64,000 bases of DNA from Thermogemmata fonticola. Lineage in GTDB: Bacteria; Planctomycetota; Planctomycetia; Gemmatales; Gemmataceae. The DNA is taken from NCBI RefSeq assembly GCF_013694095.1, contig NZ_JACEFB010000002.1, positions 558,001 to 622,000 of the forward strand. The letters are read 5' to 3'. The notes under the pieces are model-generated. The model did no database searches, was not told where the DNA came from, and saw nothing but the letters and a program-made list of their open reading frames with translations. The first letter of the stretch is position 1. Every line of letters starts with the position of its first letter. The translations under genes and the position numbers were made by a program. Shown here in pieces: positions 45,995 through 56,060 of the stretch.

Positions 45995-47188
45995 TCACCG
46001 GTGGGCAGACAGGGTCGGACGAGAACTCCCGCTGAGATCCTCTGCCGCTACCTTCATCCTCTGCAAGTCGTTATATAGTCCTTGCAGGTGGGTTTGCATG
46101 CGTTGCCGGGTGTAATGGGAAGCCCGCTGCCGCATGGCTTCCCCCTGGGCCGCGAGCAGGAGGGGGTCGTCGATCAGGCGGCGGACCCGCGCGGCCAGCT
46201 CGGCGGTCTTCCCTTCCGCGGCCAGGCCAACGGCCAAATCGCCGCCCAGCATCTCGGCCAGCTCCGGCGTCTGCCATCCCGTGACCACAGCCCCCTGAGC
46301 CATCGCAGCGGCTGCCACGGCCGGGGAACGATGCGGCGAGGTGATCAGGACCGCTTTCCCTGCACTGGGCCAGCCCCCGACTTGTTCGACGGGCAGAACA
46401 TGGACCCGCAAGTCATCGAAGGCGAGTTGCCGGGCGAAAGCGGCCAGGCGGTGGCATTGCGCTTCAGAAGCGGCCACGACCAGCAGGTGCAGATGCGGAC
46501 GGTTGTACCGCAGAATGTCGTGGATGACGATGGCCTGTCGTGCACCGGCATCGTCGTCGCTGGTGCAGAAATGCAGGAGCAATTGGGCAGAGGGAGGCAG
46601 GCGAAGCGGGGAAGCCTCCGGGGCCAAGCAGGGCGGGAAGGGTTCCGCCACCGGAGCAATCCAGCTCAGGCGGTCCGAAAGGACCCCCAGCCGCAGGTAG
46701 GGACCCGCCGCCGCACGGGCGGGCAGGAGCACACAATCCGCCCGGCGCACAGCCCGCGCCAAAAGCCAAGCCCGTAGGCCAAGCCCGACTGGCAGCGCCT
46801 CGAGAGCGACCACCGCGAAGCTCTTGCGCTGGCCGGAAGCGCGCGCCGCCAGAGCCAGTCCTACCGCCTCCGCGCCCTGGCAGAGCACGAGCGGTACATC
46901 CCGCTGCTGCAACCACCGGCCCAGTTGGCGCAGTCCGCGCCAATCCCAGAAGCCCCGCACCCGTCGCCGCACCACTTCCCCCCCCGCCTGTTGCACCCAC
47001 ACTTGCGCGAGGGTTTCTCCCACGCCGCATAGCACCACCGCCACGTCATGACCCAGCGCCTGCCAGGCCCGAAGAATCTGCCCCGTACCCCAGAACCAAT
47101 CGCTGACCGTCCACTGCGATGTCAGCACTGCGACCACAGGCCGGACGCCGGACTGGCCTATTCCGTGGCTGCTCGGATGATCTGGCAT
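45995..47188 (-). CDS. Group 1-type glycosyltransferase (GT-B)
   Basis: 397 residues. The N-terminal half [35 protein letters not shown] and the C-terminal [65 protein letters not shown] with LYNDL give a GT-B fold. The C-terminal E-x7-E signature is only loosely kept. Donor and acceptor are unknown; with glgC next door, a role in glycogen or surface glycan metabolism is possible but not shown. The ATG at 47188 was chosen because GGAGG lies 9 bases upstream, rather than the longer frame to 47269 that would overlap hpt. Confidence 0.72.
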   Translation of the reverse strand: MPDHPSSHGIGQSGVRPVVAVLTSQWTVSDWFWGTGQILRAWQALGHDVAVVLCGVGETLAQVWVQQAGGEVVRRRVRGFWDWRGLRQLGRWLQQRDVPLVLCQGAEAVGLALAARASGQRKSFAVVALEALPVGLGLRAWLLARAVRRADCVLLPARAAAGPYLRLGVLSDRLSWIAPVAEPFPPCLAPEASPLRLPPSAQLLLHFCTSDDDAGARQAIVIHDILRYNRPHLHLLVVAASEAQCHRLAAFARQLAFDDLRVHVLPVEQVGGWPSAGKAVLITSPHRSPAVAAAAMAQGAVVTGWQTPELAEMLGGDLAVGLAAEGKTAELAARVRRLIDDPLLLAAQGEAMRQRASHYTRQRMQTHLQGLYNDLQRMKVAAEDLSGSSRPTLSAHR

Positions 47189-47265
47189 CGTCTCAACCTC
47201 CTGGCTCAATCCTGCGCGGTGATGGCGGCCTTTCCTGCTGCATCCGACGCGGTGATGCTGGCTTT

Positions 47266-47811
47266 TCAACTCGCCGGGGCAACGTATCCACCTTTCTCCG
47301 TCGCTTCGTCCAACGCCGCGATGTAAGGCAGATGGCGGTACTCATCGTCATGATCCAGACCATAACCGACCACAAAGCGGTTGGGAATGGTGAAGGCGAC
47401 GAAATCCGGCTCAAAGGGCACTTCCTGCCGTCCCAATTTGCGCAGCAGGACCCCGACTTTCACGGACTCCGCCCCACGGTCCAAAAGGTGTGCGACGACC
47501 CGCGTCAAGGTTTTTCCTGTATCCAAAATGTCGTCCAACAGGAGAACGTGGCGGGCGGTCAAATCCGGCAGGGATTCATCCCGGATTTCCAGCTTCCCTG
47601 GCCGTGTGGCACTGCCCCGATAGCTCGACGCCGTCAGGAAACCCACGCGCAAAGGCAAGCGGATGCGTCGGATCAGGTCCGCCACGAACATGAGCGACCC
47701 GTTGAGTATGCCCACCACGGTGACAGGGGTGTCCCGGTAGCAGCGGGTGATCTCCTCGGCTAGTTCATCGAGCCGTGCTGCGATAGCTTCGGCAGGAATC
47801 AGAATTTCCAT
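47266..47811 (-). CDS. hpt: Hypoxanthine phosphoribosyltransferase
   Basis: 181 residues, normal length. The PRPP-binding motif VLLLDDILDTGKTL is present, with ILNGSLMFVADLIRRI near residue 35, a flexible loop with TASSYRGS, and FVVGYGLDHDDEYRHLPYIAAL, which binds the purine. It salvages hypoxanthine to IMP, the substrate of the purA product. It is the most upstream gene of the minus-strand run leading to glgC. Confidence 0.95.
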   Translation of the reverse strand: MEILIPAEAIAARLDELAEEITRCYRDTPVTVVGILNGSLMFVADLIRRIRLPLRVGFLTASSYRGSATRPGKLEIRDESLPDLTARHVLLLDDILDTGKTLTRVVAHLLDRGAESVKVGVLLRKLGRQEVPFEPDFVAFTIPNRFVVGYGLDHDDEYRHLPYIAALDEATEKGGYVAPAS

Positions 47812-48143
47812 GCCGGACTCTCCTGGGCTGGGGGGCCGCCTCAGAGGCCGCCATATGGGAGGAGCGCCGGAAAAAATACCTCGTCACCGGAGCACAGGCG
47901 CGGCGTGTTTGCCATCCTGACATTCGGTATGTTCGCCGCCTGGTATTAGTGAGCTGTTGTATGACCGCGCGAAGGGGAATAACAGAGGAGCCTACTGGCT
48001 CGCCGGCAGGGAATCGGGTCACGAGCAGCCGGAGGGAAAGCAAGGGGGTGCTCGCTGCTTGCGTGACGCTGCCGAGCAGTTCGATTGGGTAGGACCGACG
48101 CAGTTAGGACCGACGCAGTTCAGCCCCAGTCAAATGGCCCTGG
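47812..48143. other. Intergenic region downstream of aat
   Basis: 332 bases between the aat stop and the hpt start, both minus strand. Two copies of TAGGACCGACGCAGT lie in tandem at 48090-48119 close to the aat stop. The rest should contain the hpt promoter; no strong candidate was identified. Confidence 0.5.
48090..48119. repeat. Exact 15-base tandem duplication
   Basis: TAGGACCGACGCAGT occurs twice without spacing, 25 bases beyond the aat stop codon. Confidence 0.85.
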
Positions 48144-48824
48144 TCAGACGAAGCAAACATCCCGGAGCCGGACGGCATACCGCAGACGTTGCAGGTAGGT
48201 GCGGCGAGGAATGTTGAAGGCCCCGAGGCGCTCGGTATGGGGAGTGGTCATTTGCACATCCAGCAGGACGAAACGCCGCTCCTTGAGGCGGCGCACGAGA
48301 GCGGCCAAGGCGGCCTTGGAACCGTCGGTGATCCGGTAAAACATCGACTCGGCTGCGAACAAGCCCCCCAAAGCGACGCCGTAGACCCCGCCGGCGAGCG
48401 TATCGCCCACCCAGCTTTCCACACTATGGGCGAAGCCCAGGCGGTGGAGTTCCTCGTAGGCGGCGATCATCTCCGGCGTGATCCAGGTACCCCCCTCGCG
48501 GTTCTCGCCGCAAGCGCGAATGACTTGCCCGAAGCATTGATTGATCGTGATGCGGAACTTGCCGGAGCGCAGGGTACGGGCCAGGCGGCGGGAAACATGC
48601 AACCCGCCGTAAGGTTCGGGACCCTCCAGCTCGATGATGGCCCGCGGGTCAGGCGACCACCACAGGATGGGGTCATCTTCGCCATACCAGGGGAAGACGC
48701 CCTCGGCATAGGCGCGGAGCAAGGTGCGCGGACTGAGGTCGCCGCCAACGCCGACAAAACCGTCGGCATCCGCCAGCTCGGGAGGAATCCAAGGAACATC
48801 CCGTTGCGGGAGCGGAGAATTCAT
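48144..48824 (-). CDS. aat: Leucyl/phenylalanyl-tRNA-protein transferase
   Basis: 226 residues. Motifs are WIPPELADADGFVGVGGDLSPRTLLRAYAEGVFPWYGEDDPILWWSPDPRAII, GTWITPEMIAAYEELHRLGFAHSVESW, GGVYGVALGGLFAAESMFYR and FVLLDVQMTTPHTERLGAFNIPR. It attaches Leu or Phe to proteins with N-terminal Arg or Lys, feeding the ClpS/ClpAP N-degron pathway. Its ATG overlaps the stop of the upstream exported protein by ATGA. Confidence 0.96.
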   Translation of the reverse strand: MNSPLPQRDVPWIPPELADADGFVGVGGDLSPRTLLRAYAEGVFPWYGEDDPILWWSPDPRAIIELEGPEPYGGLHVSRRLARTLRSGKFRITINQCFGQVIRACGENREGGTWITPEMIAAYEELHRLGFAHSVESWVGDTLAGGVYGVALGGLFAAESMFYRITDGSKAALAALVRRLKERRFVLLDVQMTTPHTERLGAFNIPRRTYLQRLRYAVRLRDVCFV

Positions 48825-49531
48825 GGTCCCAGTTTCTCCAGCAAAAGGCGGGCCTGTCGGGCAGCCGCGGTCGTGGGATATTTCTTGATAACCACTTCCA
48901 AATAAATCTTGGCAGCCGCCGGTTTGTTTTCCGCCAGCAGTTTTTGAGCCATCGCCAGCCGCTCTTGCGCCTGCTGCTCCTCTTCCGCCGTGGCCGGGGG
49001 TAACTCCTTGCCTCGTTCCCCCTGGGTCGTCAGGCGGACCCAGCCGTCATGTTTATGATCGGGCAGGGACAGGACCACGTAGCCCAGGTTCTGCTGGCTC
49101 GCTTTGCTCCCCGCGGTGAGCACCTGGTCCAGAGCCTGAAGGAGGGATTGCTCCGCCAGGTCCACCTGGATGCGGACCTGAGCCGGAAAGCCCGGAGCAT
49201 AGGTCCACAACACCGGCTCGCCGGTTTGCTCCTCAGCAAGCTGGGCGAACTCTTTGAGGATGTCGCCGAGCCGGGCGTCCTGGAAGCTGCCGCGGATTTT
49301 CACGCGGGCCAATCGCAGACGTGTACTCGCCGCCGCCGGGGTCTCTTGGGCTGGCGATGATGGGGCCGCCGGGCGGTTTTCCCCCGTTCCCCCAGGCGTC
49401 TGAGCCACGGCCTCTCCAGGTCCAAAACTGGTTCCGACTATTGGAAAAGCTACTATTCCCAAGCCGACGAGGAAGAGCCGCCAGACGGCACTCCTGCGAT
49501 ACATCACGCCCTGGGCGCTGCGATGGTGCAT
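48821..49531 (-). CDS. Exported protein with STN-like domain and C-terminal tetratricopeptide
   Basis: 236 residues. A signal peptide (MYRRSAVWRLFLVGLGIVAFPIVG) is followed by a Pro-rich spacer, a domain LARVKIRGSFQDARLGDILKEFAQLAEEQTGEPVLWTY ... SLLQALDQVLTAG resembling the secretin/TonB short N-terminal (STN) fold, and a C-terminal helical pair (AQERLAMAQKLLAENKPAAAKIYLEVVIKKYPTTAAARQARLLLEKL), a tetratricopeptide-type motif like that of BamD/YbgF. It probably acts in the periplasm. It is translationally coupled to aat, for no obvious functional reason. ATG at 49531 follows GGGAGAG. Confidence 0.65.
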   Translation of the reverse strand: MHHRSAQGVMYRRSAVWRLFLVGLGIVAFPIVGTSFGPGEAVAQTPGGTGENRPAAPSSPAQETPAAASTRLRLARVKIRGSFQDARLGDILKEFAQLAEEQTGEPVLWTYAPGFPAQVRIQVDLAEQSLLQALDQVLTAGSKASQQNLGYVVLSLPDHKHDGWVRLTTQGERGKELPPATAEEEQQAQERLAMAQKLLAENKPAAAKIYLEVVIKKYPTTAAARQARLLLEKLGP

Positions 49532-49817
49532 GCTCACTCTCCCTGGTGCAGGTCCGAAGCTGATCCCGGTGCAGGTCCGTCGGTGCCGAGTATGGTGCCG
49601 CAGTCCCTTGCTGTGGAGGTCCGTTTTCTTCCATCTTAGCAGGCGGAAAGCCTCCAGGGGGCCAGGGCAGGACGGAGAGCGGCAGAAGGGGCGGGCGGGC
49701 GGTTGGTGATACGGCGGTGGAATCGTACAATAGTCTTCTCATGTAACGTCGGGTTGGAATCGAGAGGCAAGCGGCCAGCGGAGTGCTGGCAAAAGCCCTG
49801 GCACAAGGAGCTTGAGG

Positions 49818-52583
49818 TTGGCGGACGCGGTCAATCCTCCGACAGTTTCGGATGGGCCAGCGGCAGCGGGTGGCGAACCGCCGATCCCGGAGCTGGACAT
49901 CATCGATGAGTTGCAGACCAGCTACCTGACGTATGCCCAGTCCGTGATTGTCAGCCGGGCGTTGCCGGATGTACGGGACGGTTTGAAGCCGGTCCAGCGC
50001 CGGATTCTGGTCGCCATGCGCGACCTGGGTTTAGGTCCGACAGCGGCGACGAGCAAATGCGCCGGCATCATCGGCGAGACAATGAAGCGGTATCACCCGC
50101 ACGGGGATGCCTCGATCTATGACACCCTGGTCCGCATGACCCAGGAATGGGTGATGCGCTACCCGCTGATTGAGGGACAGGGAAACTTCGGCTCGATCGC
50201 CGGTTTGCCGCCTGCCGCCCACCGCTACACCGAGGCCCGCCTCAGCCCCGTGGCCGCCGAGATGCTCGATGATCTGGATCGTGACACGGTGGACTTCATC
50301 GACAACTACGACGGCAAATATCAGGAGCCGCTCGTCCTGCCGGGCCGGTTTCCCAACCTGCTGGTGAACGGCGCCGATGGCATCGCCGTCGGAATGGCGA
50401 CCCATATCCCGCCCCACAATCTGCGAGAAGTGTGCGCCGCCCTCATCCGCCTGCTCGATGACCCGGATGTCTCACTCCAGGAACTGCTGGAGATCATCCC
50501 CGGCCCGGATTTCCCCACCGGCGGCATCATCATGGGCCGGCAGGGCATCCTCGATGGTTACGCTCGCGGCTACGGGCGGCTGACTCTCCGCGCACGAGCC
50601 GAGATCATCGAGGAAGGCAAAGGCAAAACCCCCGCGATCGTCATCCGGGAGGTCCCCTTCCAGGTGACCCGCAATGCATTGGCCGAAGAGATCGGCGAGC
50701 TGGTCAAAGATGAGCGCATCACCGGCATCCGCGGCATCCGGGATGAATCCAGCAAGCGAGGCGGCGAACCCGTCCGCTTGATCATCGAACTCAGCCCCAA
50801 GGCGGACCCCCATTTGGTCCTCAATCAACTTTACCAGTACAGCAAGCTCCAAAAGACCGTCAGTGTCATCATGCTGGCCCTGGTGGATGGCCAGCCGCGC
50901 ATCCTCGGCCTCAAGGAGATGATGCAGCGCTTCCTGGAGCATCGCATCCTGGTGATCCGCCGCCGGACGGAGTTTCTGCTGCGGGAAGCCAAGCGCCGCG
51001 GCCACGTGCTGGAAGGACAGTTGATCGCCATCGCCGACATCGAAGCGGTCATTCGCATCTGCCGCACCTCCCCCGATCGGCAGGAAGCCAAGCGTCGGCT
51101 CATGGAGCTGGCCGTTCCCGCCGCGCTCATGGAGCGAGCCATCGGTGCCGAAGCCTTCGCCGCCTTGCAGCGAGAATTGGGAGTCCTGTCACAGTACCAG
51201 ATGACCGAGCAGCAGGCCGAAGCGGTGGTCCGCTTGCAACTCGGACAACTGGCGGCCCTGGAAAGTGACGAAATCCTCCAGGAATACCTGCAACTGCGGC
51301 AGCAGATCCGGGAGTACGAAACCCTTCTGGCAGACCCGGCCAACATCCGCGCCGTGATTCGCGAGGAATTGCAGCGTCTGGCCGATAAGTACGGCGATGA
51401 CCGCCGCACGGAAATCGCGGACGCTGAAGCGGAATTGGACCTGGAAGACCTTATCGAAGATGAACAGAACGTCGTGAGCATCACTCACGAGGGCTTCATC
51501 AAGCGTATGCCGTTGCACGAATACCGGGTCCAGGGCCGCGGCGGCAAGGGCGTCCAGGGCGGCTTACGGGAAAACGATTTCGTCGAGCATTTCTTCGTTG
51601 CTTCCACCAAAGCCTACCTGCTCTGCTTCACCACGACGGGGCGGTGTTACTGGCTCAAGGTGTACCGCATTCCCCAGGCCTCTCGCACTTCTCCGGGACG
51701 GGCCATGGCCAACGTGCTCGCCCTGCCGCCGGAAGAAAAGATCACCAGCATTGTCCCCGTGCGAGAGTTCGCCGAAGGGTTTTGTCTGATGATGGCCACG
51801 CGGCGGGGGACGGTCAAAAAAACCGACCTCATGGAATACAGTCGGCCGCGCAGCGGCGGCATCATCGGCATCACGCTCGATGCGGGGGATGAGCTGATCG
51901 ATGTCTGCCTGACGCGAGCGGGGGATGAAGTCGTGCTTTCGACCCGCCAGGGCATGGCCATCCGCTTCAGCGAGGCGGATGTGCGCCCGATGGGCCGGGC
52001 CGCACGCGGAGTCCGCGGCATCCGCCTGAGCCGAGACGATTGCGTCGTCGGCATGGTCGTCGCCGATCCCGAAGGCCAGTTGCTCACCGTCACCGAGAAA
52101 GGTTACGGCAAGCGCACCCCCTTCGGACCAAATAGCCCGGATGGCCTCAGCGCCGCGTCGGCCCCGGAGGAAGAGGACTCGGAAGCCCCCGCCCTCCATG
52201 GCGCCGCCGAAGAGCCGGAAGACGCCGAAGCGGCGGAAACGGCCAGCCAGGCCGAGGACAGCGCGGACACCGCCGCAGACAGCGATTCCACCAACATGCG
52301 TTACCGCTTGCAACGCCGGGGAGGTAAAGGGATCAAAGATGTCCGGGTGACCGCCAAAAACGGCCCGGTCGTCGGTATTGCCAGTGTCCGCGATGGCGAT
52401 GAAATCATGCTCATCAGCAAGGAGGGCATGGTGGTTCGCTGTCGGGTCAATGACATCCGCATCGTGGGCCGCAATACCCAGGGCGTCCGCCTGATCCATC
52501 TGAAAGAAGGCGACCAGGTCGTCTCCTTGGCTAAAGTCGCACGGGAAGAGATCGCCGAAGTGCCGGCGGATATTCCCCGCTGA
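49818..52583 (+). CDS. gyrA: DNA gyrase/topoisomerase IV subunit A
   Basis: 921 residues. The breakage-reunion part has [48 protein letters not shown], and the catalytic Tyr137 in [11 protein letters not shown]. The C-terminal beta-pinwheel has QGRGGKG in blade 1 and QRRGGKG near the last blade, the GyrA-box pattern, which favours gyrase over ParC. An acidic insertion of about 45 residues ([20 protein letters not shown]...) interrupts the pinwheel. Position 98, equivalent to Ser83 in E. coli GyrA, is Ala; Asp102 (Asp87) is kept. The TTG at 49818 is preferred over TTG at 49812 because AAGGAG lies 7 bases upstream of it. gyrB is not in the window. Confidence 0.88.
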   Translation: MADAVNPPTVSDGPAAAGGEPPIPELDIIDELQTSYLTYAQSVIVSRALPDVRDGLKPVQRRILVAMRDLGLGPTAATSKCAGIIGETMKRYHPHGDASIYDTLVRMTQEWVMRYPLIEGQGNFGSIAGLPPAAHRYTEARLSPVAAEMLDDLDRDTVDFIDNYDGKYQEPLVLPGRFPNLLVNGADGIAVGMATHIPPHNLREVCAALIRLLDDPDVSLQELLEIIPGPDFPTGGIIMGRQGILDGYARGYGRLTLRARAEIIEEGKGKTPAIVIREVPFQVTRNALAEEIGELVKDERITGIRGIRDESSKRGGEPVRLIIELSPKADPHLVLNQLYQYSKLQKTVSVIMLALVDGQPRILGLKEMMQRFLEHRILVIRRRTEFLLREAKRRGHVLEGQLIAIADIEAVIRICRTSPDRQEAKRRLMELAVPAALMERAIGAEAFAALQRELGVLSQYQMTEQQAEAVVRLQLGQLAALESDEILQEYLQLRQQIREYETLLADPANIRAVIREELQRLADKYGDDRRTEIADAEAELDLEDLIEDEQNVVSITHEGFIKRMPLHEYRVQGRGGKGVQGGLRENDFVEHFFVASTKAYLLCFTTTGRCYWLKVYRIPQASRTSPGRAMANVLALPPEEKITSIVPVREFAEGFCLMMATRRGTVKKTDLMEYSRPRSGGIIGITLDAGDELIDVCLTRAGDEVVLSTRQGMAIRFSEADVRPMGRAARGVRGIRLSRDDCVVGMVVADPEGQLLTVTEKGYGKRTPFGPNSPDGLSAASAPEEEDSEAPALHGAAEEPEDAEAAETASQAEDSADTAADSDSTNMRYRLQRRGGKGIKDVRVTAKNGPVVGIASVRDGDEIMLISKEGMVVRCRVNDIRIVGRNTQGVRLIHLKEGDQVVSLAKVAREEIAEVPADIPR

Positions 52584-52682
52584 CGGGGGCGGCGGCATGC
52601 GGCCGGACGCTCGAACTCCTTTGGGAGTGAGGGACCAACCATAAGTAACTCCGCCAGGCTGCTCGATTCGGGAGCGGAAGTG

Positions 52683-53696
52683 ATGCGTGTCCTACTGACC
52701 GGAGGCTATGGCTTCATCGGGGCTTGGATCATTCGCAACTTGCTGGAGCAGGGCCACGCGGTTTACGTCTTCGATCTCAAAGAGGACCCGCGCCGCCTCC
52801 TCCAGATTCTGCCCGCCTCCGAGGCATCCCGCGCGGTCTTTGTGCCCGGCAACGTGACGGACTGGCCCGCCCTCCGCCGCGCCATCGAGGAGCATGGCAT
52901 CACGCACATCATCCACTTAGCCGGTTTGCAAGTGCCGGCCTGCCGGGCGGACCCTCTTTTGGGCGCCCAAGTGAATGTCCTCGGCACCCTGGCGGTCTTG
53001 GAAGCGGCTCGATTGTCCCGCGGCCAGGTCCAGCGCGTCGTCTATGCCAGCAGTGCCGCCGTCTATGGTCCGCCGGATGGTTATCCTCCTGGCCCGCTCT
53101 CGGAAGAGGTGATCCTGCGGCCCAGCACCCACTACGGCGTCTTCAAAGCCTGTAACGAAGGCAATGCCCGCATCTACTTCCTCGATCACGGACTCGTCAG
53201 CATCGGCCTGCGTCCCTGGACCGTCTATGGCGTGGGCCGAGACCTGGGCATGACTAGCGAACCGACCAAGGCCATCAAAGCCGCTTTGCTCGGCCGGCCC
53301 TGGCACATCACCTTCGGCGGCTGGACCGACTTCCAGTACGTCGATGATGTGGCGAAAACTTTTATCCTCTGCCTGGAGCGTCCCTACCACGGGGCGAAAA
53401 GTTACAACTTGCGCGGCACCGTCACCACGCTGGCTGAGTTCCACCGGACGCTCTGCCAAGTGCTCCCCGAAGCTGAGCGGCTGGTCACCTTCGGTTCCAC
53501 CCAGATTCCTATTGCTTATGATCTGAGCGATGATGCCCTCCAGCGCGATTTGGGGCCGATGCCCAAAACTCCCCTTCGCCGCGGCATCGAAGAGACCGTC
53601 GCCATCTTCCGCCAATTGCACCAGCAAGGACGCCTGGACACCTCGGACCTGGAGGCGGTCCGCTCCGGCTCTGATGCTGTCGCCGCTGAGCCGTGA
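52683..53696 (+). CDS. NAD-dependent epimerase/dehydratase (extended SDR)
   Basis: 337 residues, extended short-chain dehydrogenase. GGYGFIGAW at residue 8 binds NAD, HLAGLQVPACRADP, the active site YASSAAVYGPP with Ser and HYGVFKACNE (YxxxK), and GLRPWTVYGVGRD and FQYVDDVAKTFILCLE are typical. It likely acts on a nucleotide sugar; substrate not readable. ATG at 52683 is preceded by GGGAGCGGAAGTG. It lies downstream of gyrA by 99 bases. Confidence 0.9.
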   Translation: MRVLLTGGYGFIGAWIIRNLLEQGHAVYVFDLKEDPRRLLQILPASEASRAVFVPGNVTDWPALRRAIEEHGITHIIHLAGLQVPACRADPLLGAQVNVLGTLAVLEAARLSRGQVQRVVYASSAAVYGPPDGYPPGPLSEEVILRPSTHYGVFKACNEGNARIYFLDHGLVSIGLRPWTVYGVGRDLGMTSEPTKAIKAALLGRPWHITFGGWTDFQYVDDVAKTFILCLERPYHGAKSYNLRGTVTTLAEFHRTLCQVLPEAERLVTFGSTQIPIAYDLSDDALQRDLGPMPKTPLRRGIEETVAIFRQLHQQGRLDTSDLEAVRSGSDAVAAEP

Positions 53697-53997
53697 TCCT
53701 CCCGTCCCTCCCCCTTGCGCAGATCATCTCCGCTCGCTCGTCCCCGCGCATTCTCGGCTTGGGCGGCCATGCCCCGTTTGCCATCCGCTTTGTAATTCCC
53801 GGCGGACCGTTTTGTACGGAATCCCTCAAGTGGCAAAAGTTGCAAGCTCGCCGGGAACCTTTCCCCGCTGGCTCCCCACGGAATCTCCCCGAAAAAAGCG
53901 TTTTTCGCCGGATCGTTTCTCCTCCGCGGGTTTTGGCATGCCGCCTGCACAACTCTTTTCCGCCAGTGACGGCATTCCCCATCCAGGAGGCTTGCTG
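53697..53997. other. Intergenic region, no recognised content
   Basis: 301 bases between the epimerase and the small gene at 53998. It has no repeat, RNA motif or clear promoter. A strong ribosome site (CCAGGAGG) ends it and belongs to the small gene. Confidence 0.45.
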
Positions 53998-54276
53998 ATG
54001 ATCTCGACACGTACCCCCGCGCCCATTCCTCTGACCCTCTGTGGAACAGAGACGGGAAAGACCCTTGACGGCTCTGGCAAAACATCCACCCGCCCCGCCA
54101 CAACCCTGGAGCGCCAACGCTCGGCGGCGGAAATCCGGCAAATGCTCCGGGACATTGCCTGGGTTCTGCACTGGACACAGCGGGTCAAGCGCGAGCTGGC
54201 CGCCGAGTGCATGCCCTGCACTTCCGAGGCGATCCCTGCCGACAAAGACGGGATGCCCGCCGACTTGCCGGCTTGA
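53998..54276 (+). CDS. Small hypothetical protein, 92 residues
   Basis: The frame MISTRTPAPIPLTL ... ends at TGA 54276. It is soluble with a central helix (ERQRSAAEIRQMLRDIAWVLHWTQRVKREL), two Cys (MPCTS) and no membrane segment. The support is an excellent ribosome site CCAGGAGG 7 bases before the ATG and codon positions like the neighbouring genes. No family recognised; it might be a small binding or regulatory protein. The frame is open upstream, so a longer form is not excluded. Confidence 0.55.
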   Translation: MISTRTPAPIPLTLCGTETGKTLDGSGKTSTRPATTLERQRSAAEIRQMLRDIAWVLHWTQRVKRELAAECMPCTSEAIPADKDGMPADLPA

Positions 54277-54476
54277 CCTTGCCCCTTGGGAAGGGACCCC
54301 CTGATGGAATTGCCCCAGGAAGTTTCCCGGCGGATGTGTCCCTTCGGCGAACGGCCCTCGGTCCCCGCGGCTTCGCTGTCAGAAAGGTGACATTCCTGGA
54401 ATCGCCCAGCCGGTCATGCTCGTCGAACGACAGCCGACGGAGGGGAAGGAAAACCGCGAAATGTGGAAAACAGAGT

Positions 54477-55307
54477 CTACTTCAACTCGCGGATCTCGAT
54501 CTTGCGGAACTCTGTGGGATGGCTCTCCGCCTGGATGGCGATGTATCCTTCACTCAGGAGCACCTCGCCGTTGCGTTCGCGGAGCAGGCGGGCCGCATCG
54601 GGGTCCTTCGGGTCCAATTGGGGCTTTTCGTACTCCAGCACCAGCTCGCCTTCGACATAATGCCGCACTTTCTCGCTGCCGAGCACTTCAATTTCCGCCG
54701 TGACCCAAACATCGCCGTGGTAAGTCTTAGAGCGGGAGTTGGTGCAGTGCGGCGTGAAGAGCTTGCCGTTGAGGACGATGTGGGTGCCCGGCGTGCAGAC
54801 GTTGTTCGTCGGGCGATTCCCCTGGCCCAAACCGCCGAGAAGTTGTGCCTCGATGGAGACGGGAAAGTCCTGATCCTTCCGCATGCTTTTGGGGTCCTGG
54901 CAGTGGAACATGATGCCATTGTTGCGCACCGCCCAACTTGGCCCGCCCGGACATTGCTGCCCGACAAAGCGATACTCCACCCGCAAGCGATAGCGCGAAA
55001 ACTTTTCCTTCACGTAGAACAGATGCCCGAAGGTGTTGTCAAATGAGCGGTACTTGTCGTAGCAGACTTTGAGCACGCCATCTTCGACCCGGAAGGTGTC
55101 CCGATAGTTTTCCCCCAAAGGATGGCCCTTGAATTTCGGCACCCAGCCATCGAGGTCCTTGCCATTGAACAACGCCCGCCACGGCGTGGCTGGTTGTGTG
55201 CTTTCCTGGGCAGGAAGCGATAACAACCCGATCGATAAGAGGCTTCCTAAACTTGCTATGCCCAAAAGGGACATCCACGCATTGCTCCACTGGGCTGATC
55301 GCACCAT
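54477..55307 (-). CDS. DUF1080 (3-keto-disaccharide hydrolase-like) exported protein
   Basis: 276 residues. A signal sequence (WMSLLGIASLGSLLSIGLLSLPAQ) is followed by the DUF1080 concanavalin-like domain: PWRALFNGKDLDGWVPKFKGHPLGENYRDTFRVEDGVLKV, FSRYRLRVEYRFVGQQ, NNGIMFHCQDP, and the C-terminal YIAIQAESHPTEFRKIEIREL. DUF1080 proteins are very abundant in planctomycetes and one subgroup cleaves 3-keto-glycosides. The ATG follows GGAGGAGCACAATC. It is divergent from the AhpD-like gene. Confidence 0.9.
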   Translation of the reverse strand: MVRSAQWSNAWMSLLGIASLGSLLSIGLLSLPAQESTQPATPWRALFNGKDLDGWVPKFKGHPLGENYRDTFRVEDGVLKVCYDKYRSFDNTFGHLFYVKEKFSRYRLRVEYRFVGQQCPGGPSWAVRNNGIMFHCQDPKSMRKDQDFPVSIEAQLLGGLGQGNRPTNNVCTPGTHIVLNGKLFTPHCTNSRSKTYHGDVWVTAEIEVLGSEKVRHYVEGELVLEYEKPQLDPKDPDAARLLRERNGEVLLSEGYIAIQAESHPTEFRKIEIRELK

Positions 55308-55509
55308 GATTGTGCTCCTCCGAAACTGGATCTGCACGATTTTGTTGCCGAGCTTGCCAGGGACCACCCCTTGTTCCGGGGGAACCAGATGCTTCCCCGT
55401 TCCGAATTGCCATTGTTTTAGAACTTCCCAGGGAAACTGATCCAGGTAGAAAAAAGGTAAACTTGGGGAAGAGCCGGGAGCGGATGCGACTAGCGTAACG
55501 GAGGCGGGG

Positions 55510-55947
55510 ATGGCACAAGTCCAGGGGCGGGTGGCGACGGTGCGGCCGGTGGACGAGGCCGAGGCCAGCGGCAAAGTTGCGGAGATTTTCGCCGACATCA
55601 AGCGGACCAAAGGGCTGGAACGGGTACCCAACTTCTGGCGTGTGCTGGCGACCCATCCCGATCAGTTGGAGATGGTCTGGAGCCGGTTGAAAGCGCTGAT
55701 GCATCCGGAAGCGGTGGGGCGGGACTCGCCGCTGGATGCCCGGACGCGCGAGATCATCGCTCTGGCGGTCAGTGCGGCCAATGGCTGTAGCTATTGCATC
55801 AATTCCCACACGGCAGCCCTGCGCAAACTCGGCGTCGATGACCGCACCCTCGGAGAAATCCTGGCGATCGTCTCGCTCTTCTGCACCACCAACGTGCTGG
55901 CGGATGCCTATCAGGTCCAGCCGGATGTCCTGCCGCCGGTGGAATAG
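55510..55947 (+). CDS. AhpD-like / carboxymuconolactone decarboxylase family protein
   Basis: 145 residues, all helical. The motif ANGCSYCINSHTAALRKLGV is the CxxC-x3-H site of AhpD-like peroxidase-associated proteins, and ARTREIIALAVSAANG precedes it as usual. It is likely an alkylhydroperoxidase-type disulfide protein in the cytosol. The ATG follows GGAGGCGGGG. No ahpC gene is nearby. Confidence 0.88.
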   Translation: MAQVQGRVATVRPVDEAEASGKVAEIFADIKRTKGLERVPNFWRVLATHPDQLEMVWSRLKALMHPEAVGRDSPLDARTREIIALAVSAANGCSYCINSHTAALRKLGVDDRTLGEILAIVSLFCTTNVLADAYQVQPDVLPPVE

Positions 55948-56060
55948 CGGGGTGCGCGGGCTGGCCGGCGTTCGCTTGGCTGGCGTGTCTTCCAATCCTA
56001 CGGTTTATCCGGTCCTAACGGTCCTGGCTCCGTCCGGTGACAGTCTTCTGTCCGTTCTCC

